Below are positions 61,926 to 64,000 of a DNA stretch of 64,000 nt, one piece after another. Each line of letters opens with the position of its first letter. Position 1 is the stretch's first letter. The position numbers and the translations under genes were made by a program. The notes beneath the pieces are model-generated. The model saw only the letters and a list, made by a program, of their open reading frames with translations, searched no databases and had not been told where the DNA came from. The DNA comes from Planktosalinus sp963975935 (lineage in GTDB: Bacteria; Bacteroidota; Bacteroidia; Flavobacteriales; Flavobacteriaceae): assembly GCA_963975935.1 (NCBI GenBank), contig CAXBIQ010000001.1:372001-436000 (forward strand), in the 5' to 3' direction.

Positions 61926-62705
61926 CTATGAATCCAGTTTTTTGATTTTATCAGTTAGTTCTTCAGGTTGTAAAATTGGTATTGCTTCACGTTCTACACG
62001 CAATCCCAATCCTTTGGTCTGATTTATATGGTTAGTAGTAAATTGATTTATGTGAACGTAAATAATTCCAATATCATCACTCATTCGGGTTTGCCAGTCA
62101 AAACCATACAATTCTTTCAACCATTTAAAAGGTGTAGTTCTGAACATAACATTGGGGTTTTTGTAATGCCGGCCATCATCCAATAGTATGATTAGCAGAT
62201 AAACCCTGTTGAATCCAATTTCGGTATATCCATTTGCCTGAATAGTTCCCTTTTTTTGAACGCTTGTAATCTTGTTTATTTTTGGTGGTTGATTTTCAAG
62301 CGATTCGGTTTTTACTATTTTACATTCTATTCCAACCGCATTTTGTTCCTTTCCTTGTTCATACAGAAGAATGTCAATATCCCCTGGCATTTTGTTTGGG
62401 ATTGTGATAGGTTCTTTAACGCCACATTGGTATTTCACCGAATTTGCGGATGGAAATACATTACTAAATAACATCTTTTTGAAATCTCGATTTTCCATAA
62501 GCCAATTAACGGCTTGGTCTTCGCTATCAAAAGTTCTGGTAACACTTACATCTGGCTTGGGATTGTTTACGAAAAATGAAATGGTCGAAGAACCATCAAG
62601 AGGTTGTCTATCCGAAAACACATATTCTGTCACCTCATATTCTGGTGGTGGTTCTTTTCGGAAGAATTGAACTATTCTATTTTTAATACCTGCCCATATT
62701 CTCAT
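61926..62705 (-). CDS. Putative PD-(D/E)xK nuclease of a two-gene unit
   Basis: 259 residues, no signal or membrane part. A nuclease-like core is seen at 108-129: GDIDILL gives Asp109/Asp111, followed after 16 residues by GIECKIVK with Glu127 and Lys129, the D-ExK pattern. Before it, the N-terminal ~100 residues have no known motif; after it, NRVYLLIILLDD fits the next core strand. It starts 3 bp after the gene at 62709-63614. Together they look like a defence or toxin pair at the recombinase end of the island. Family unknown. Confidence 0.6.
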   Translation of the reverse strand: MRIWAGIKNRIVQFFRKEPPPEYEVTEYVFSDRQPLDGSSTISFFVNNPKPDVSVTRTFDSEDQAVNWLMENRDFKKMLFSNVFPSANSVKYQCGVKEPITIPNKMPGDIDILLYEQGKEQNAVGIECKIVKTESLENQPPKINKITSVQKKGTIQANGYTEIGFNRVYLLIILLDDGRHYKNPNVMFRTTPFKWLKELYGFDWQTRMSDDIGIIYVHINQFTTNHINQTKGLGLRVEREAIPILQPEELTDKIKKLDS

Positions 62706-62708
62706 ACG

Positions 62709-63614
62709 TTAAAATGGAAATATTTGGTTAGTAAATTGTTTGAATATGTCGCTGGCGATAGCTTTGTCAAAGGCTTTGGCTGCGACCAAATCGCCAAGTT
62801 TTGATTTTAATAACTGACCAAACGATTTTTTGCTAAGATGCGGAATGTCTTTGCGCAGCTCATCAAACTCATCGAAGATGATTTGCTGACCATATCCTGA
62901 TCTTTTAACTTCGGCAAGTACCTCTTTGAGAAGTGTTTTTAATTCTTCATCAGAATCGCTAATTTTTGAGTAGTCGGGCACTTGGGATTTTCTGGCTTGT
63001 TCAATGGCATACTTTCCCTCAAGTTTTAGTTTGGCATTTACCTCACGACCATTCATAGTCTCAATAAGGCCTCGTTCTTCAAGCATTCTACCATAGTCCC
63101 AATCTTCGCTACGCCCACCTAACTTTAGGCCGTTACCTTCAAGAATCCACTTAATAGAATAGTATTTCCCATCATTATACAGTTCATATAGTTTAGAAAG
63201 TATAAGATCAAGAATGCCTTCGGTATCAAGGTTTTTACGCTCTTCTAAATCAATGTCATCAGCTCGCACAATAGCATCTGAAATGAATAATATTTTTAAA
63301 TAGTAATCAAGCCCATTAATTTCATCTTTAATGGTTTGAATAGTGTTTTTGACTCTTTGGTCGATACCTAATTTCATTCCGAAATTATATCCTTGTTGAG
63401 CCTTAAACTCGTATGCAAAATTGGTGTGTTCAGGGTCAAAAGAAGCCTTTACATAACTGATTACATCGCTTTCCCACGATTGTTTTTCCTCTTTCAATTC
63501 ATTTAATAAATCCTCAGTTCTTGCTGCTTTATATTTTTTAATAAGCGCATTTCCTTCGGACTGAAAATTTTCAAGACTACTTTTAAATTCAGTCCATTTA
63601 ACCTTTAACACCAT
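62709..63614 (-). CDS. Unknown helical protein, partner of the PD-(D/E)xK protein
   Basis: 301 residues from the ATG at 63614; an in-frame ATG at 63653 would add 13 residues of poor coding character. The sequence is highly charged and mostly helical (coiled-coil-like at 20-60), with KSFGQLLKSKLGDLVAAKAF and IFKQFTNQIFPF at the C-terminus. A short wing-like region (EERGLIETMNGREVNAKLKL) suggests DNA binding. No family is recognised. It is probably co-transcribed with the nuclease gene. Confidence 0.6.
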   Translation of the reverse strand: MVLKVKWTEFKSSLENFQSEGNALIKKYKAARTEDLLNELKEEKQSWESDVISYVKASFDPEHTNFAYEFKAQQGYNFGMKLGIDQRVKNTIQTIKDEINGLDYYLKILFISDAIVRADDIDLEERKNLDTEGILDLILSKLYELYNDGKYYSIKWILEGNGLKLGGRSEDWDYGRMLEERGLIETMNGREVNAKLKLEGKYAIEQARKSQVPDYSKISDSDEELKTLLKEVLAEVKRSGYGQQIIFDEFDELRKDIPHLSKKSFGQLLKSKLGDLVAAKAFDKAIASDIFKQFTNQIFPF

Positions 63615-63705
63615 AAACATAAAATTATGTTGGTAAAGGTAAGGGAATGGCAATTGAATATGTTGAAATATGACTTTAAAATATTTGCAGATGGCTGATA
63701 ATAGT

Positions 63706-64000
63706 TCAAAAATTTACCACACTATCCAAAGCATCATCTGCTTCTTTGTGAATAAAATTAGCTTGATAGTTCAATGTGGTTTTTAAATCGCTATGACGAT
63801 ACAATTTTTGCAGCATAAAGGGATGGATGGTATCACCAGCAATATTGCCAAAGGTATGCCTCGCAATATGCATTGTAATTTTCTTATCAATTTTCGCCTT
63901 TTTAGCTATAGATTTTAAGTTGTCATTAAATTTCTTGGTAGCTGTCTTTCTCTTGTTATAGACATCTTTTGCATCATCGAGATTCGCTTTTTTCAATTCG
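63706..64000 (-). CDS. Tyrosine recombinase/integrase, C-terminal part (cut by window end)
   Basis: The last ~98 residues of a phage-type integrase; the frame continues past the right edge. HIARHTFGN gives the H-x-x-R catalytic pair and YRHSDLKTTLNYQ the second His and the nucleophile Tyr, so four of the catalytic residues are present and intact. Bacteroidota islands use such enzymes for integration and excision. It is the right-most gene seen, on the same strand as the two-gene unit, and with rteC/HTH on the left supports a mobile island. No att repeat was identified. Confidence 0.88.
   Translation of the reverse strand, partial: ELKKANLDDAKDVYNKRKTATKKFNDNLKSIAKKAKIDKKITMHIARHTFGNIAGDTIHPFMLQKLYRHSDLKTTLNYQANFIHKEADDALDSVVNF

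Noticed and set aside
1..64000. Insertion sequences or tRNA-borne attachment sites
   Set aside because: No transposase gene or tRNA was seen, and no convincing direct repeat pair flanking the island was found by eye.

Overview
The window looks like a stretch of accessory DNA from a member of the Bacteroidota, most likely Flavobacteriaceae. The pointers are AT-rich DNA (roughly one third G+C by eye), promoters of the TTTG-N19-TAnnTTTG type, few strong Shine-Dalgarno sites, an RteC-type regulator, and many small families typical of this phylum (DUF3347, DUF302, DUF2911, DUF5676, HYC_CC_PP). No rRNA, tRNA, insertion sequence or CRISPR array was seen.

Layout. (1) 1-5.1 kb: a truncated gene, an ApeA-like HEPN anti-phage protein and an IetS/IetA protease-ATPase pair, i.e. 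a small defence cluster. (2) 5.1-8.05 kb: a mobile-element control module with a DnaC-like ATPase, a winged-helix protein with an in-frame 33-bp tandem repeat, an excisionase-like HTH protein and RteC, with two strong inverted repeats between the last two. (3) 8.1-33.7 kb: 29 genes on the minus strand with no gap above about 65 bp. They encode a CopB-type copper ATPase, PRPP synthase, an AMP-phosphorylase-like enzyme, a beta-CASP nuclease, stress proteins, D-lactate dehydrogenase, a glycosyltransferase with a GH130 phosphorylase, phosphofructokinase, class I aldolase, an archaeal-type (type II) GAPDH, NDH-2 and a set of small metal-binding proteins. This reads as a stress and energy-metabolism island joined to copper export. 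(4) 33.8-38.0 kb: an AraC regulator with an HMA-like N-terminus, and a TonB receptor flanked by two HYC_CC_PP paralogues. (5) 38.1-53.1 kb, plus strand: a silver/copper RND system (CusA, TolC, and CusB 7.4 kb further on), a multicopper oxidase fused to an outer-membrane barrel, three DUF3347 modules, an unexplained array of three hairpins, a K+ channel-like protein and a second HMA-AraC regulator. (6) 53.1-61.8 kb: a methyltransferase, a mercury operon (ArsR, MerTP, MerP, MerA, CsoR, thioredoxin-like, second MerTP) and a copper module (CopA ATPase, HMA chaperone, M90 peptidase). (7) 61.9-64 kb, minus strand: a two-gene unit with a PD-(D/E)xK-like nuclease, then the C-terminal part of a tyrosine recombinase that runs off the window.

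The parts fit a mobile genomic island. The recombinase and RteC/HTH genes would handle mobility, the defence and nuclease genes sit near the two ends, and the centre carries copper, silver and mercury resistance: periplasmic oxidation and chelation, RND export, cytoplasmic P-type export, and Hg(II) uptake and reduction. These are joined to a metabolic cluster that could support glycolysis, lactate formation and nucleotide salvage under stress. The ends of the island are not visible here.
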